From Actinomycetes bacterium (GTDB taxonomy: Bacteria > Actinomycetota > Acidimicrobiia > Acidimicrobiales > Acidimicrobiaceae): DNA of 47,883 bases. Location of the stretch: NCBI GenBank assembly GCA_021777475.1, contig JAJYDM010000006.1, forward strand, positions 1-47,883, read 5' to 3'. Below the pieces are notes generated by a model. That model was given only the letters and a program-made list of their open reading frames with translations, had not been told where the DNA came from and did not search any database. A program made the position numbers and the translations under genes. Of this stretch, positions 26,058 through 36,746 are shown in pieces (positions within the stretch are counted from its first letter, which is position 1; every line of letters begins with the position of its first letter).

Positions 26058-26963
26058 TCAATCAAAGGAACCATATCTTTGGAGCGCACGGGCCAGCAAT
26101 TCAGGGTCGTGTAGACCACCAGTCTTGTCCGCTAAATGGCAAATGACAAGCTGACCCCCAAATGAGTCACACAACTCCTCAGCATCTCCAAGTTCCATGT
26201 ATTCATTATCGGCTAAAATCACATCAGGCTCAAACCCGTGTCGCAGTAAGGCACGAATATGATCAGAAATGTCCAAGCCAACCGTCTCAAACTTCTGTTG
26301 TTTGAGATTTACAACATAGATTTTCTTCGCAGAACTCAGCCTTATCGACTCACTTATTGCCGGTATGCACAACACGGCAAGAACTGAGGTGAACAGAGAA
26401 CCAGGTCCCACAACAATAGTATTTGCCCCGTCGATTGCCCGAATGACAGGTTCCGGGACATCAGGATTTGCCGGAACCGTGTAGACGGTGTCAATCCCTT
26501 CGGTTTGCATTACATTTACTTGACCCTCGACCCGACCAAGGCCAACCCTGGCACCGAGTGTGACCGGCCCCACAGAGGACGGATACAACGAACCCCTTAC
26601 GCCAATAAGCTGCTGCGCCAACTGAATTGCCTCGCTGAAATCTCCTGTAACCTCTGTCAACCCAGCGATGATGAGGTTTCCAAGGCTATGCCCTGCGAGT
26701 TCGCCGCCAACAAAACGGTAATCGAAGACAGACGTCCAGATTGACTCGGTTTCAGCAAGCGCCACAAGGCACTTTCGGACATCGCCAGGGGGCTCCAGCC
26801 CGAATGCCTCCCTAATTCTTCCGCTTGAACCTCCGTCATCGGCAACCGAAACCACACCAATAGGACATCTGCCGCTCAAAACGAGCGCCCGAAGCGAGGA
26901 AGCGAGACCGTGCCCACCTCCAAGAGCCACCACCAACACCTCGTCTGCCGGCAAAGACATCAT
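26058..26963 (-). CDS. yvcK: Gluconeogenesis factor YvcK/CofD-like UDP-GlcNAc-binding protein
   Basis: A 301-residue member of the YvcK (CuvA) family, required for cell-wall homeostasis and growth on gluconeogenic carbon in Bacillus and mycobacteria. The nucleotide-sugar-binding start VVALGGGHGLASSLRAL, followed by VSVADDGGSSGRIREAFG and PGDVRKCL, is diagnostic. It begins with a TAATG overlap on rapZ, the usual rapZ-yvcK pair. Confidence 0.93.
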   Translation of the reverse strand: MMSLPADEVLVVALGGGHGLASSLRALVLSGRCPIGVVSVADDGGSSGRIREAFGLEPPGDVRKCLVALAETESIWTSVFDYRFVGGELAGHSLGNLIIAGLTEVTGDFSEAIQLAQQLIGVRGSLYPSSVGPVTLGARVGLGRVEGQVNVMQTEGIDTVYTVPANPDVPEPVIRAIDGANTIVVGPGSLFTSVLAVLCIPAISESIRLSSAKKIYVVNLKQQKFETVGLDISDHIRALLRHGFEPDVILADNEYMELGDAEELCDSFGGQLVICHLADKTGGLHDPELLARALQRYGSFD

Positions 26964-27817
26964 TACCTCGAAATATCCCTGTGACTGACTCTTGGCTCAA
27001 ATCCTCGTTTTCGAAATACGGAAAGCAGCTCTTCAGCCATTACAACCGATCGGTGCTTCCCGCCGGTACACCCAATTGCAACGTTCAAATAGGACTTGCC
27101 CTCTCTCTCAAAGGCTGGCAAAAGAAATTCGAAGAGATCATCGAGCTTATTGAGGAATTCAATTGACTCGCTTTGCGAAAGAACAAAGTCTCTGACGGCC
27201 TTTTGCAGCCCAGTATGAGGCCTGAGTTCTGGAATCCAATGCGGATTAGCTAGGAATCGCACATCAAATATGAGGTCTACATCTCTTGGAATTCCATATT
27301 TGTATCCAAATGACACTACTGAAATTTTCATAATCGGATCAAGTTCGGCGGATTCGAAAAGGCCGACAATCTTGTCCCGCAATTCGTGTACATTCAGGTC
27401 CGAGGTGTCAATAACCACATCCGCACGGTCCTTTAGTGATGCAAGCATCACCCTTTCACGCCTGATGTCTTCCTCAAGGCCAGCTCCCCCCAAGGGGTGT
27501 CTCCGCCGCGTTCCCTCATAGCGCTGGATAAGTACTTCATCAGAAGAGTCCAAAAACAGTACTGTCACACGCGCGTCGGAGGAAATCAGGGCTTCCAACT
27601 CGGGCTCCAGTTCAGCGACGTAATCAGACCCTCCCCTGCCGATCACTAGTACCACCCTCTCCGTCTCTGATCCGGGCCGGTTTACCAACTCTGAGACTTT
27701 GGATATTAGGGCAGGTGGCATATTGTCGATCACAAACCAATTGAGGTCTTCAAACACTGCGGCGGCATTGGATCTACCCGCACCACTCATTCCAGCTACA
27801 ATCACGAACTCACTCAT
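26963..27817 (-). CDS. rapZ: RapZ/YvcJ-type nucleotide-binding adaptor
   Basis: A 284-residue P-loop protein. In E. coli RapZ guides RNase E to the sRNA GlmZ; in Gram-positives the homolog YvcJ hydrolyses GTP/ATP and affects cell-wall precursor metabolism. The Walker A is GMSGAGRS, with Arg in place of the usual Lys. This is followed by FVIDNMPPALI, and the C-terminal signature GCTGGKHRSVVMAEEL is intact. The Arg form is, to my knowledge, common in actinobacterial members. It lies directly upstream of yvcK and downstream of a methyltransferase gene inserted between it and uvrC. Confidence 0.93.
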   Translation of the reverse strand: MSEFVIVAGMSGAGRSNAAAVFEDLNWFVIDNMPPALISKVSELVNRPGSETERVVLVIGRGGSDYVAELEPELEALISSDARVTVLFLDSSDEVLIQRYEGTRRRHPLGGAGLEEDIRRERVMLASLKDRADVVIDTSDLNVHELRDKIVGLFESAELDPIMKISVVSFGYKYGIPRDVDLIFDVRFLANPHWIPELRPHTGLQKAVRDFVLSQSESIEFLNKLDDLFEFLLPAFEREGKSYLNVAIGCTGGKHRSVVMAEELLSVFRKRGFEPRVSHRDISR

Positions 27818-27870
27818 CTGATCACCCCCACAATGAAAACAACGACACTTCGGAACAGCTGTGCCTAGCC

Positions 27871-28647
27871 TTAGAACTGGATCTTCTTAAGTCTCAAAAA
27901 CAGTAACCTGGGAATTGATGCGGCATCATAATACTCCGGTGCCTTGTCCAAAAACCCCTTTGGCGGTGGAGGTTCCTCAATGTGGGTCAGAAATAAGGAA
28001 TTATCGCAAAGTGTATTGAGATATGTATGCAGTGGGCGGTGAATGAACGGAATGTAGATGTCCTTTTCCACCTCCTCTACGCTGCGCTCTTCCTCCAAAT
28101 ACTTGCCTATTCGCCAGTACTGTTCACCGATTATGTGATCATCGATCCACCCGGAGTTGGGCGTTTGCAACAGTGGATGATTCAGAAAGAACAAGAAACA
28201 ACCATTCTCTTGCAAGACCCTTGATACCTCCGAAATGGCACCTGTCAGATCGGCTATGTGCTCGAACACAAGGCAGGCTATCACTGTATCAAAGGAACCG
28301 TCCGCAAATGGCAAAGTAGCAGCCTCAGCTTTAAGATAGCTAATTCGTGGTGCCCTGTTCCTCGCTTCGAAGATTTGTTCCCAGGTTGGATCGATTCCGA
28401 CCACGCTCTCGACCCCCGCGACTGTCAGGGCGAGTCTGGAAAGCTGACCCTCCCCGGTACCTATATCGAGAACTGAACGTGAACCCGCAAGCTGCTCGAC
28501 GAGCAGTGGGATAATCTGTTCCTCGTACTCTGGATCAGCTCCTCTGGTAAAGCCGTCCTGCCACCACTTGGCATTGTTTTCCCACAACTCTGAGGCAATC
28601 TCGTCGAATTCGTCGTCTAGAGGTGAACTTTGATCTGGATCCATCAT
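27871..28647 (-). CDS. Class I SAM-dependent methyltransferase
   Basis: A 258-residue Rossmann methyltransferase. Motif I is VLDIGTGEGQLSR, the acidic end of strand 2 is VVGIDPTWE, motif III/IV is FDTVIACLVFEHIAD, and a family-like FFLNHPLLQTPNSGW follows. Substrate is unknown. It starts 24 bases after uvrC and lies between uvrC and rapZ, which are neighbours in many actinobacteria, so it may be a lineage-specific insertion co-transcribed with both. Confidence 0.85.
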   Translation of the reverse strand: MMDPDQSSPLDDEFDEIASELWENNAKWWQDGFTRGADPEYEEQIIPLLVEQLAGSRSVLDIGTGEGQLSRLALTVAGVESVVGIDPTWEQIFEARNRAPRISYLKAEAATLPFADGSFDTVIACLVFEHIADLTGAISEVSRVLQENGCFLFFLNHPLLQTPNSGWIDDHIIGEQYWRIGKYLEEERSVEEVEKDIYIPFIHRPLHTYLNTLCDNSLFLTHIEEPPPPKGFLDKAPEYYDAASIPRLLFLRLKKIQF

Positions 28648-28671
28648 CTCAAAGGCTAAACGGCTTTCGCA

Positions 28672-30540
28672 TCAATTTTGCGTATGACTGCTGTGAAGAG
28701 AGTCGAATAGGTTGTGTGAGACGACCTTTGGAAGCCATCCGAGGCCTTCCAGCTCCTCCAGCGAAACCTCCTTAAGCTTCCTGACACTTCCAAAGTGCTT
28801 GAGAAGTCTCTGTATCCTTGCAGGACCCAATCCCTCTACCGACTCCAATACCGATTCAGTCATCCTCTGACCACGCAGACTGCGATGGTACGAAATGGCA
28901 AATCGGTGAGCCTCGTCACGCAACTGCTGTAATAGATATAGTGCATCTGAACCCCGCGGAATCCGAATGGGATCTGATTTACCCGGTACAAATACCTCTT
29001 CAAACTGCTTGGCAAGGGAAATCAAAGCGATTTCACCTTTGTAACCCGATTCAATCAAGGCCTTTTCTGCCATAGACAGCTGACCCTTGCCACCGTCCAC
29101 GACAACCAAAGAGGGCGGATAGGAAAATTTCCGTGCCACTCCAACATCCTCGGTGTCTTTATAACCTTTTACAAGGTGGCTAAAGCGCCTGCTCAACACC
29201 TCGTAAGTTGCTCCATAATCGTCATTATGCCCTACGTTAACCTTAAATCGCCGATAGTCGTGCTTCTTCAGAATGCCATCCTCCATCACCACCATGGAAC
29301 CGACATAGTTGCTACCTTGAAGGTGGCTCATGTCATAGCATTCGATTCGCAAGAGGGCTACCGACATGTTGAGCGCGTCAGCTAGGGAGCGAAGGGCCTT
29401 TGCCCTTGCGCTGTAATCCGTCGCCCGCGACAACCGGTGTCTTCTAAATTCAACGGCGGCATTGTTCTCAACTGTCGCGAGCAATGAGCGCTTTTCTCCT
29501 CTTGAGGCGACTTTAATATGAACGGGCGCGCCCCTCAACCTTGTGATCCACTGCTCCAACACCTCTCTATCCGGCGGAAGAACTTGGACGATTACCTCCA
29601 AAGGAATATCCAGAGGGGTCTCGGAATAATACTGTTCCAGCACCTGGCCCACCAGCGATCCGGTGTCAAGGTCCTCTACCTTATCGATAATTAAACCCTT
29701 ACGCCCCACCACACGACCCTTCCGGACAAAAAATACCTGTACAACGGCTTCAATTTCATCCTGATAGAGTCCGAACACGTCAGCGTTAAATGACTCGCCA
29801 GCAACCATCTGCTGCTTCTCGATCGCCTTTTCTATTAGATCCAACCTGTCCCGTAGCCGGGCAGCCTGTTCGAAGTTGAGTTCTGCGGCGGCTTGGGACA
29901 TCTCTTCGCGGGTTCTTGCAACGAACTCTTTGACATCCCCTTTCAGGAATCGACCCATGTCCGAGACGATGGAACGGTAGCGTTCCGCCGACACCGCACC
30001 CACACAAGGCCCGCTGCACCTCTCGATATGAAAAAGCAGGCAAGGCCTTCCTAACCTTTGATGCTTCGTAAACTGGGAATCAGGACACGTTCGCACTGGA
30101 AACGTCCGGAGAATGAGGTCCAAGGTCTCCCGGATTGCTGCCTGATGAGGGTAAGGGCCGTAGTACCGAGCTCCTCTTTTACGCTGGCCTCTCATAATTC
30201 CCGCGCGAGGCCACGGATGATCGGTGGTGATCGCCAAGAAGGGATAGCTCTTGTCATCCCTCAACCTGACATTGAATCTTGGATGAAATCTCTGTATCAG
30301 ATTGTGCTCAAGAATCAGAGCTTCCACCTCGTTTTTTACCACAATCCACTCGACGGATTCGGCCTCGCCCACCATTGCCGCGGTGCGGGGATGAAGGTTA
30401 GCAACCGGTTGGAAATAACTAGCCAACCGGTTGCGCAGTGAGCTCGCCTTGCCGACATAGATGACCCGGCCGTCGCGGTCCTTGAACTGGTAGGAACCGG
30501 GTTCGTTTGGTATTTGTGATGGGACAATCCGTTTTATCAC
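28672..30540 (-). CDS. uvrC: UvrABC system protein C
   Basis: A 622-residue nucleotide-excision-repair endonuclease that cuts on both sides of the lesion in the UvrB-DNA complex. It has the N-terminal GIY-YIG nuclease (PGSYQFKDRDGRVIYVGKAS), a Cys cluster (VRTCPDSQ...GRPCLLFHIERCSGPC), a UVR domain (NFEQAARLRDRLDLIEK), the RNase H-like endonuclease domain (RIECYDMSHLQG, LVVVDGGKGQLS) and a C-terminal helix-hairpin-helix region (VEGLGPARIQRLL). It begins 11 bases after the uvrA stop. Confidence 0.97.
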   Translation of the reverse strand: MIKRIVPSQIPNEPGSYQFKDRDGRVIYVGKASSLRNRLASYFQPVANLHPRTAAMVGEAESVEWIVVKNEVEALILEHNLIQRFHPRFNVRLRDDKSYPFLAITTDHPWPRAGIMRGQRKRGARYYGPYPHQAAIRETLDLILRTFPVRTCPDSQFTKHQRLGRPCLLFHIERCSGPCVGAVSAERYRSIVSDMGRFLKGDVKEFVARTREEMSQAAAELNFEQAARLRDRLDLIEKAIEKQQMVAGESFNADVFGLYQDEIEAVVQVFFVRKGRVVGRKGLIIDKVEDLDTGSLVGQVLEQYYSETPLDIPLEVIVQVLPPDREVLEQWITRLRGAPVHIKVASRGEKRSLLATVENNAAVEFRRHRLSRATDYSARAKALRSLADALNMSVALLRIECYDMSHLQGSNYVGSMVVMEDGILKKHDYRRFKVNVGHNDDYGATYEVLSRRFSHLVKGYKDTEDVGVARKFSYPPSLVVVDGGKGQLSMAEKALIESGYKGEIALISLAKQFEEVFVPGKSDPIRIPRGSDALYLLQQLRDEAHRFAISYHRSLRGQRMTESVLESVEGLGPARIQRLLKHFGSVRKLKEVSLEELEGLGWLPKVVSHNLFDSLHSSHTQN

Positions 30541-30551
30541 CGAGATCTCCG

Positions 30552-33419
30552 TCAGGAGGCAGACCTTTGCGAGTCACTCTCCTCAAGGACCTTCTTCAAA
30601 AATATACCGGTATAGCTATTCGCTGAATGCGAAACAGCCTCCGGGGTGCCAGTTGCGACTATTAAGCCGCCCTTGTCGCCACCCTCCGGCCCCAAGTCGA
30701 TGACGTAATCCGCCGTCTTTATTACATCAAGATTGTGCTCGATCACCAAGACCGAATTACCGGTTTCCACCAACTTCCCTAAAACCGTCAGAAGTTTACG
30801 TATATCTTCGAAATGAAGACCTGTCGTGGGCTCATCTAGAATGTACATCGTGTGTCCAGTTGGTCGTTTCGCAAGTTCCGAGGCAAGCTTGACGCGCTGA
30901 GCCTCACCGCCGGAGAGCGTCGGGGCAGGTTGACCTAAGCGCACATATCCAAGGCCAACCTCAACCAATGTGGACAAATATCGCAATATCGAATTTTGAT
31001 TGGCGAAAAACCCAAGGGCCTCCTCTGCCGACATGTTTAGGACCTCGGAAATATTCTTTCCCTTGAATGTGACATCGAGAGTGTCCCTGTTGTAACGCGA
31101 TCCTTTGCACTGCTCACACGGAACGTAGACATCTGGAAGAAAGTTCATTTCAATTTTTAGGGTTCCGTCGCCTGAACAGCCTTCACAACGGCCACCCTTG
31201 ACATTAAAGGAGAACCGCCCAGGCTGATAGCCCCTTACCTTTGCCTCCTGAGTCTGGGCAAACAAACGCCTAATATGATCAAACACCCCGGTATACGTCG
31301 CAGCATTTGATCTGGGAGTTCGGCCAATCGGCGACTGGTCAATTGCCACCACCTTGTCCACCTTCTCCGCCCCCAGAATCTCGTCGTGCAGACCAGGGAC
31401 CAACTTAGATCCATATACCGATTTCATAAGCGACTTCAAAACGATCTCGTTGACCAGTGAAGATTTCCCTGATCCAGACACGCCCGTCACAGCGACGAAA
31501 GCCCCTAGGGGAAGAGCAACATCGATCCCCTTGAGATTGTTCTGACGTGCGTTCTTTATTACAAGCTCACCTGAAACTAGCTCCCGTCTCTTTTTCGGGA
31601 CCGGAATGAACTTTTTCCCACCCAAATAGGCCCCGCTTATGGAGCGCGGTTCATTAATGAGATCTTCAACCGTTCCGCAAGCAACTACTTCACCGCCATG
31701 TTCGCCAGCCCCTGGTCCAATGTCGATCACGTAGTCGGCAGCCCTGATTGTCTCCTCGTCGTGTTCCACCACAATGACGGTATTGTCCAGTCGTTTCAGC
31801 TTCCTGAGAGTCTCGATCAATCGGTGATTGTCCCGCTGATGCAAACCTATCGAAGGTTCGTCTAGCACATAGAGAACCCCGGTTAGCCCTGAACCTATCT
31901 GTGAAGCCAAACGAATTCTCTGCGCTTCACCTCCCGACAACGTCCCTGCGGCGCGTGCAAGCGTCAGGTAGTCCAATCCTACATCCAACAAGAAGTCCAG
32001 GCGGGCCAAAATCTCTCTCAGCACAGGTGCAGCGATAAGCTTATCCCGCTCCCCAAGGGCGAGCATGCCCAGAGATTCGCGGGTACCCCTTATTGACAAC
32101 GAGCAGAGCTGATAGATATTGAGGTCCCCAATGGTCACGGCGAGAAATTCCGGTTTTAGTCTTGCGCCTTCACAGCTGTGACAAGGAGCTTGCCTCATGT
32201 AACCTTCAATGGCCTCCCTCTGATAGTCACTTTCGGCTTCGGCATGTCTCCTCTGAAGATACTGAACAACGCCCTCATAATTGAAATTGATTTTGCGACT
32301 TGAACCAAAACGGTTGGTATACCTCACCGTGATCGGACCGCCGGAATGCCCGTAAAGTATGAGCTTTTGCACCTCGTCGGAAAGATTCTTCCAGGGAACG
32401 TTCAACGAGAATCCATACTGCTCTGCCAGAGCAGCTAACAGATGCCTAAAGTAATTCGATCTGGCAGAGGCCCATGGTGCGATCGCGTCTTGGATTAGAG
32501 CAAGATTCACATTCGGAATAACAAGTTCGGGATCCACCTCGAACTTAGTCCCGAGTCCAAGACAACTCTGACAAGCACCAAATGGCGAGTTGAATGAAAA
32601 GTTCCTTGGCTCGAGCTCATCAAATGATATGCCGCAACGCACACACGCCAGATGCTCCGAAAAGCTTGCCACTTCGTCTTCAGCTCCCTCTCCTGACTTA
32701 TGGATGAGGATATCAACTACACCCTCCGCAATTCCAAGAGCTGACTCTACCGAGTCGGTTAGTCTCCTCTCGATACCCTCCCGCCGGATCAGCCGATCGA
32801 TGACTACTTCAATGGTGTGAGTTTCGTATCGACCGAGTTCGATCTGCTCCCTTGCGGACAACTCGTAATTCATACCGTCTATCCGGACTCTTGCATAACC
32901 CTTCCTAGAAAGATCATCCAAAAGGTTCTGATACTCCCCCTTGCGTCCTCTCACAACCGGCGCGAGGACGCTGAACCGCGTGCCCTCGGGAAGCTCCAAA
33001 ACGATATCGACAATCTGAGACGGGCTCTGTCTTGCAACGGGATCACCGCAGTTCGGACAGTGTGGCTGACCGATCCTTGCGTAAAGGAGCCTCAAATAGT
33101 CGTAGATTTCGGTTATGGTACCGACAGTAGATCGGGGGTTGTGTGACGACGACTTCTGATCGATTGAGATCGCGGGCGAGAGCCCTTCGATGAAATCAAC
33201 ATCCGGTTTGTCCATCTGGCCCAAGAACTGCCTCGCATACGCCGACAGGGACTCCACGTAACGCCGTTGTCCCTCGGCAAAAATGGTATCGAAGGCTAAA
33301 GATGACTTTCCAGAGCCCGACAAACCCGTGATGACCACAAAACTGTTGCGCGGCATCTCAACCGAGATGTCTTTTAGATTGTGCTCCCGTGCCCCTTTTA
33401 CGATCAATTTGTCTGACAC
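30552..33419 (-). CDS. uvrA: UvrABC system protein A
   Basis: A 955-residue damage-recognition ATPase with two ABC modules. The first Walker A is [12 protein letters not shown] and the second [10 protein letters not shown]. The signatures are [10 protein letters not shown] and [10 protein letters not shown], and the two Walker B segments are [10 protein letters not shown] and [10 protein letters not shown]. Zinc-module Cys pairs are seen in CVRCG...CQSC and in CEGC...CEQC. Size is normal for the family. It is the first gene of a probable uvrA-uvrC-methyltransferase-rapZ-yvcK unit. Confidence 0.98.
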   Translation of the reverse strand: MSDKLIVKGAREHNLKDISVEMPRNSFVVITGLSGSGKSSLAFDTIFAEGQRRYVESLSAYARQFLGQMDKPDVDFIEGLSPAISIDQKSSSHNPRSTVGTITEIYDYLRLLYARIGQPHCPNCGDPVARQSPSQIVDIVLELPEGTRFSVLAPVVRGRKGEYQNLLDDLSRKGYARVRIDGMNYELSAREQIELGRYETHTIEVVIDRLIRREGIERRLTDSVESALGIAEGVVDILIHKSGEGAEDEVASFSEHLACVRCGISFDELEPRNFSFNSPFGACQSCLGLGTKFEVDPELVIPNVNLALIQDAIAPWASARSNYFRHLLAALAEQYGFSLNVPWKNLSDEVQKLILYGHSGGPITVRYTNRFGSSRKINFNYEGVVQYLQRRHAEAESDYQREAIEGYMRQAPCHSCEGARLKPEFLAVTIGDLNIYQLCSLSIRGTRESLGMLALGERDKLIAAPVLREILARLDFLLDVGLDYLTLARAAGTLSGGEAQRIRLASQIGSGLTGVLYVLDEPSIGLHQRDNHRLIETLRKLKRLDNTVIVVEHDEETIRAADYVIDIGPGAGEHGGEVVACGTVEDLINEPRSISGAYLGGKKFIPVPKKRRELVSGELVIKNARQNNLKGIDVALPLGAFVAVTGVSGSGKSSLVNEIVLKSLMKSVYGSKLVPGLHDEILGAEKVDKVVAIDQSPIGRTPRSNAATYTGVFDHIRRLFAQTQEAKVRGYQPGRFSFNVKGGRCEGCSGDGTLKIEMNFLPDVYVPCEQCKGSRYNRDTLDVTFKGKNISEVLNMSAEEALGFFANQNSILRYLSTLVEVGLGYVRLGQPAPTLSGGEAQRVKLASELAKRPTGHTMYILDEPTTGLHFEDIRKLLTVLGKLVETGNSVLVIEHNLDVIKTADYVIDLGPEGGDKGGLIVATGTPEAVSHSANSYTGIFLKKVLEESDSQRSAS

Positions 33420-33474
33420 AATACTTTTAGGCTACCCGTCATGCGAGAAAGATTTCCGCCAGAAAGATCCAGTT

Positions 33475-34860
33475 TCAGCCAACCTGATTGAAGAGTACAC
33501 CTGGGTTCATGATGAGAGCCGGATCCAATGCCTTTTTCAAACCTCTCATCGATTCGATGTCCTGTGGTGAACGGGTCAAAGACAGGTCGCCAACTTTGGC
33601 TCTGCCTATGCCATGTTCGGCTGATATCGAGCCTCCGTATGAGGCCACCGTGGCAAAAATCTCATGATCAAGCTCCTCGTCAGATTCCTCGACATTGAGC
33701 AGATTGACATGCACATTTCCGTCGCCCAGATGGCCAAAAATTACTGAGCGCACGTTGGGGTATTCGAGCTCCAGCAGTTCCGAGACATACCTCACAAAAC
33801 TGTCAACGCTTCCGATAGGAATTGCAACATCAAGCTTATGAGGTACTCCGAAGTGATTTATCGCCACAGTATGCTGTTCGCGCCAATACCAAAGTCCATC
33901 CGCTCTCGCATCGCTGGCCAGAGCGGCATCGAGAACATCTTCGTGGGACTCAAGGAAATCAGCAATGTCTTCCACCTCAACGTCGTCGCCTTCAAGTTCG
34001 ATAAGCAGAGCGTATGGGGGTATTTCTCCCATAGGCCATGCCTTTGATCCAAGCCGCTGTACCAGTTCCAATCCACTCCTCGACATGAACTCAACTGCGT
34101 CAAGATTGCTGAACTCCCGTCTGGCATCGCCCATAATTCGAATCGCGCCGGATAGGGTATCCACCGCAATCAAAGCCACCGACCGATGGAGCGCTGCCGA
34201 AATCAGCTTCACCGCCACCGCGGTGATAACTCCCAATGTGCCTTCAGAGCCACAGAGAATCGATGACCAGTCATACCCGCTGTTGTCCTTGTGAAGCCCC
34301 TCCATCCTCGCGATTAACTGACCATTTCCCAGAACGGTTTCGATGCCCAACAACTGCTGTCGCGTACCGCCATACCGGATCAAGTGAATGCCCCCCGCAT
34401 TGGTAGCCACCATGCCACCAACGGTTGCGCTCTCCCTGGATGCAATGTCCACAGCAAAACGGAGGCCCACCTCTCTTGCCTTTGAGTTCAATTCGTTAAG
34501 CGTCACTCCAGCGCTCAATTTGGCCACCCTAGCGTTTACATCGATATCGATTCCTTTGAGGAACTGAGTTGAAAGGACGATTCCTCCTCTGACTGGCGTC
34601 GCTCCGCCAACAAGCCCGGTGTTTCCCCCCTGGGTAATCATTGGTGTGTGTGATGAATTGGCGATCTCCACAGCCCGCTGAACCTGCCAGGAATTGACCG
34701 GCCTTAATACGCAAAGTGCCTCACCTTTAAATCGGCCAGTCCAATCGGTAAGATATCCCGAAGTTATATCCGGGTCCGTGACAACCGAACCGACGCCAAA
34801 ACTTCTTCGAAGCGCCTCGACTACGTCAGCCACACTCCCACTCTCCTCTCCTCCACCCAT
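33475..34860 (-). CDS. FAD-linked oxidase, GlcD/D-lactate dehydrogenase type
   Basis: A 461-residue flavoprotein of the PCMH-type FAD-binding family that oxidises 2-hydroxy acids. The FAD-binding block is [17 protein letters not shown], and the [11 protein letters not shown] block follows. The C-terminal FAD-oxidase domain contains [14 protein letters not shown] and the [11 protein letters not shown] motif of GlcD/DLD. The glcE/glcF partners are not adjacent, so D-lactate or D-2-hydroxyglutarate dehydrogenase are alternatives to glycolate oxidase. It lies 55 bases upstream of uvrA on the same strand. Confidence 0.9.
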   Translation of the reverse strand: MGGGEESGSVADVVEALRRSFGVGSVVTDPDITSGYLTDWTGRFKGEALCVLRPVNSWQVQRAVEIANSSHTPMITQGGNTGLVGGATPVRGGIVLSTQFLKGIDIDVNARVAKLSAGVTLNELNSKAREVGLRFAVDIASRESATVGGMVATNAGGIHLIRYGGTRQQLLGIETVLGNGQLIARMEGLHKDNSGYDWSSILCGSEGTLGVITAVAVKLISAALHRSVALIAVDTLSGAIRIMGDARREFSNLDAVEFMSRSGLELVQRLGSKAWPMGEIPPYALLIELEGDDVEVEDIADFLESHEDVLDAALASDARADGLWYWREQHTVAINHFGVPHKLDVAIPIGSVDSFVRYVSELLELEYPNVRSVIFGHLGDGNVHVNLLNVEESDEELDHEIFATVASYGGSISAEHGIGRAKVGDLSLTRSPQDIESMRGLKKALDPALIMNPGVLFNQVG

Positions 34861-35105
34861 TCCGATCGAGACTCGGCTTGGAGACTAAATGCGACATCTG
34901 ATATTGGCACGCCCCACTGGATCCGCCGTGACGGCTAGGCAAACCGAAGTTGGGACCTACGAATGACTCTAGAGCAAGACAGGAAGCCACCATCGCCAAA
35001 ACAATTCTCCATTTCAAAGGAAAGTCCACAAACGAGGCGTAAACTTCCAATGACTTGGGGTTGGCTTCGAAGGGTAACCGGAGCAGGCTTCCGCCTTTTG
35101 ACCTT

Positions 35106-36746
35106 TTAGCTCAACTGTCTCCGAAGCAACGCCTTATCAATCTTTCCGACATTGGTTGTTGGCAGCGAATCCACGATCTCAATCTGGTCGGGATACTTGT
35201 ACTTAGCCACGCCGAAATCCTCCATTGCTTTTCGAACTTCCTCTAGCGTTAAGCCCGCCATGCCCTCCCGCATTACCACTACAACACAGTTGCGTTCCCC
35301 AAACCTGTCGTCAGGAAGGGCGATTGCCGCCACTTGGGCCACGGATTCAAGCCTGTAAAGCAGATTCTCAATTTCCTCGGCGCTGATCTTCTCTCCCGCC
35401 CTATTTATTAGATCCTTCGTTCGTCCTTCTACCACCAAATTCCCGCTTGGATGCCATCTGACAACATCACCAGTTCGGTACCATCCATCATTGGTGAATG
35501 ACCTTGCATTATGTTCAGGAGCCTTGAAATAACCCCTCAGCGTATACGGTCCCCGAGTTAGCAACTGGCCCATCTCGCCATCTGCCACAGGGACATCGAA
35601 TTCATCCACAATAAGAATCTCGTCCGCCGGACTCATAGGTCTGCCCTGCGTCTCGCAGATGACATCTTCTTGGTCATCAAAGCTTGTGTAGTTCAGCAAG
35701 CCCTCAGCCATTCCAAACACCTGCTGCAAAGAGCAGCCTAGGGTCGGGCGCACCTTCGCGGCCAGCTCGGGAGCCATACGTGCGCCACCCACTTGGATCA
35801 CTTTCAGGCTGGACAAATCTCGGCCAGGATTCTGAACTTTCGCGTCAAGCCACCGCTGGGCAACGGCAGGCACTGCCGCGGCAACTGTCACTCTTTCCAT
35901 TTCAATCAGCTTTAAACAGCCGTCCGGCTCCGGGCTCTTGGCCATGACCACACGCCCCCCGGAATACAGCGTTCCTAGTAACCCGGGACAGGCCAATGGA
36001 AAGTTGTGCGAGGCCGGCAAAGCAACTAAATAAACAGTGCTGGAATCAAAGTTGCATATGTTACTGCTCTGGCGAAAGTTGTAGCCATAATCGTCGTGCG
36101 ATCTTGGAATAAGCTTCGGCAGACCCGTTGTGCCACCTGACAGGAGGAAAACCGCGACAGAATCGGAGGATGGTTCCCCGTCATCCAACATTTGGCGAGC
36201 AACCTCTTCATTGGCGGCCGGATGTATGAGTGAACGCAAATCGATTGATCCGTCAGCGATGCAGTCGCCCACAACGAAAACATCTTGAATCGAGGGGCAC
36301 TTCTCGGCCACCTGCCATGCCATCGACTGATGGTCAAATCCCTTGATCTCGTCCGGTACTGCCACGGCTTTGGCTCCGGAATGATCAACAAAGTATGTGA
36401 TCTCGTTCGATCTGTGGCCTGGCAATGCCATGATTGGAATCACCCCGATCCGTGCACAGGCAAATAGCAGAACTATGAACTCCCAGCAGTTTGGAAGCTG
36501 GACAACCATGCAATCATTTTGCCTAAAACCTCGCCTGGACAGTTCCAGCGCAAGGCCATCCGACAGAATCGCGAGCTCACGATATGAAAGGTGAATATCA
36601 CCATCCGTCACGGCCTCATTGTCCTTGAAACGATCGGCGGCTTCCCACAAGTATTGGCCCAATGTCTTGCCATTCCAGTACCCAAACTCGCGGTACCGTT
36701 TGACCAGCTCTTCAGGCCATGACACCAATCCCTCTGCAATGCCCAT
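35106..36746 (-). CDS. Aryl-AMP ligase of the DhbE/EntE/MbtA type, salicylate-like specificity residues
   Basis: A 546-residue adenylating enzyme that aligns over its whole length with DhbE/EntE, the 2,3-dihydroxybenzoate-AMP ligases of siderophore synthesis. Matching blocks include the P-loop LSGGTTGLPKLIPR, ALPASHNFPLACPG, VFGMAEGLLNYT, TRGPYTLRGYF, the core YRTGDVVR and a C-terminal catalytic Lys in TTNVGKIDK. The specificity residues are Asn248, Cys253 and Leu351. Cys and Leu at the DhbE Ser240 and Val337 positions are what salicylate-activating homologs carry, so salicylate is the better guess. No NRPS, carrier-protein or isochorismate genes are in the window; salicyl-CoA formation is an alternative. 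Confidence 0.85.
   Translation of the reverse strand: MGIAEGLVSWPEELVKRYREFGYWNGKTLGQYLWEAADRFKDNEAVTDGDIHLSYRELAILSDGLALELSRRGFRQNDCMVVQLPNCWEFIVLLFACARIGVIPIMALPGHRSNEITYFVDHSGAKAVAVPDEIKGFDHQSMAWQVAEKCPSIQDVFVVGDCIADGSIDLRSLIHPAANEEVARQMLDDGEPSSDSVAVFLLSGGTTGLPKLIPRSHDDYGYNFRQSSNICNFDSSTVYLVALPASHNFPLACPGLLGTLYSGGRVVMAKSPEPDGCLKLIEMERVTVAAAVPAVAQRWLDAKVQNPGRDLSSLKVIQVGGARMAPELAAKVRPTLGCSLQQVFGMAEGLLNYTSFDDQEDVICETQGRPMSPADEILIVDEFDVPVADGEMGQLLTRGPYTLRGYFKAPEHNARSFTNDGWYRTGDVVRWHPSGNLVVEGRTKDLINRAGEKISAEEIENLLYRLESVAQVAAIALPDDRFGERNCVVVVMREGMAGLTLEEVRKAMEDFGVAKYKYPDQIEIVDSLPTTNVGKIDKALLRRQLS

Noticed and set aside
34826-35050. 74-codon minus-strand open frame between the FAD oxidase and the aryl-AMP ligase
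   Set aside because: It overlaps the start of the FAD oxidase and has no protein-like pattern.
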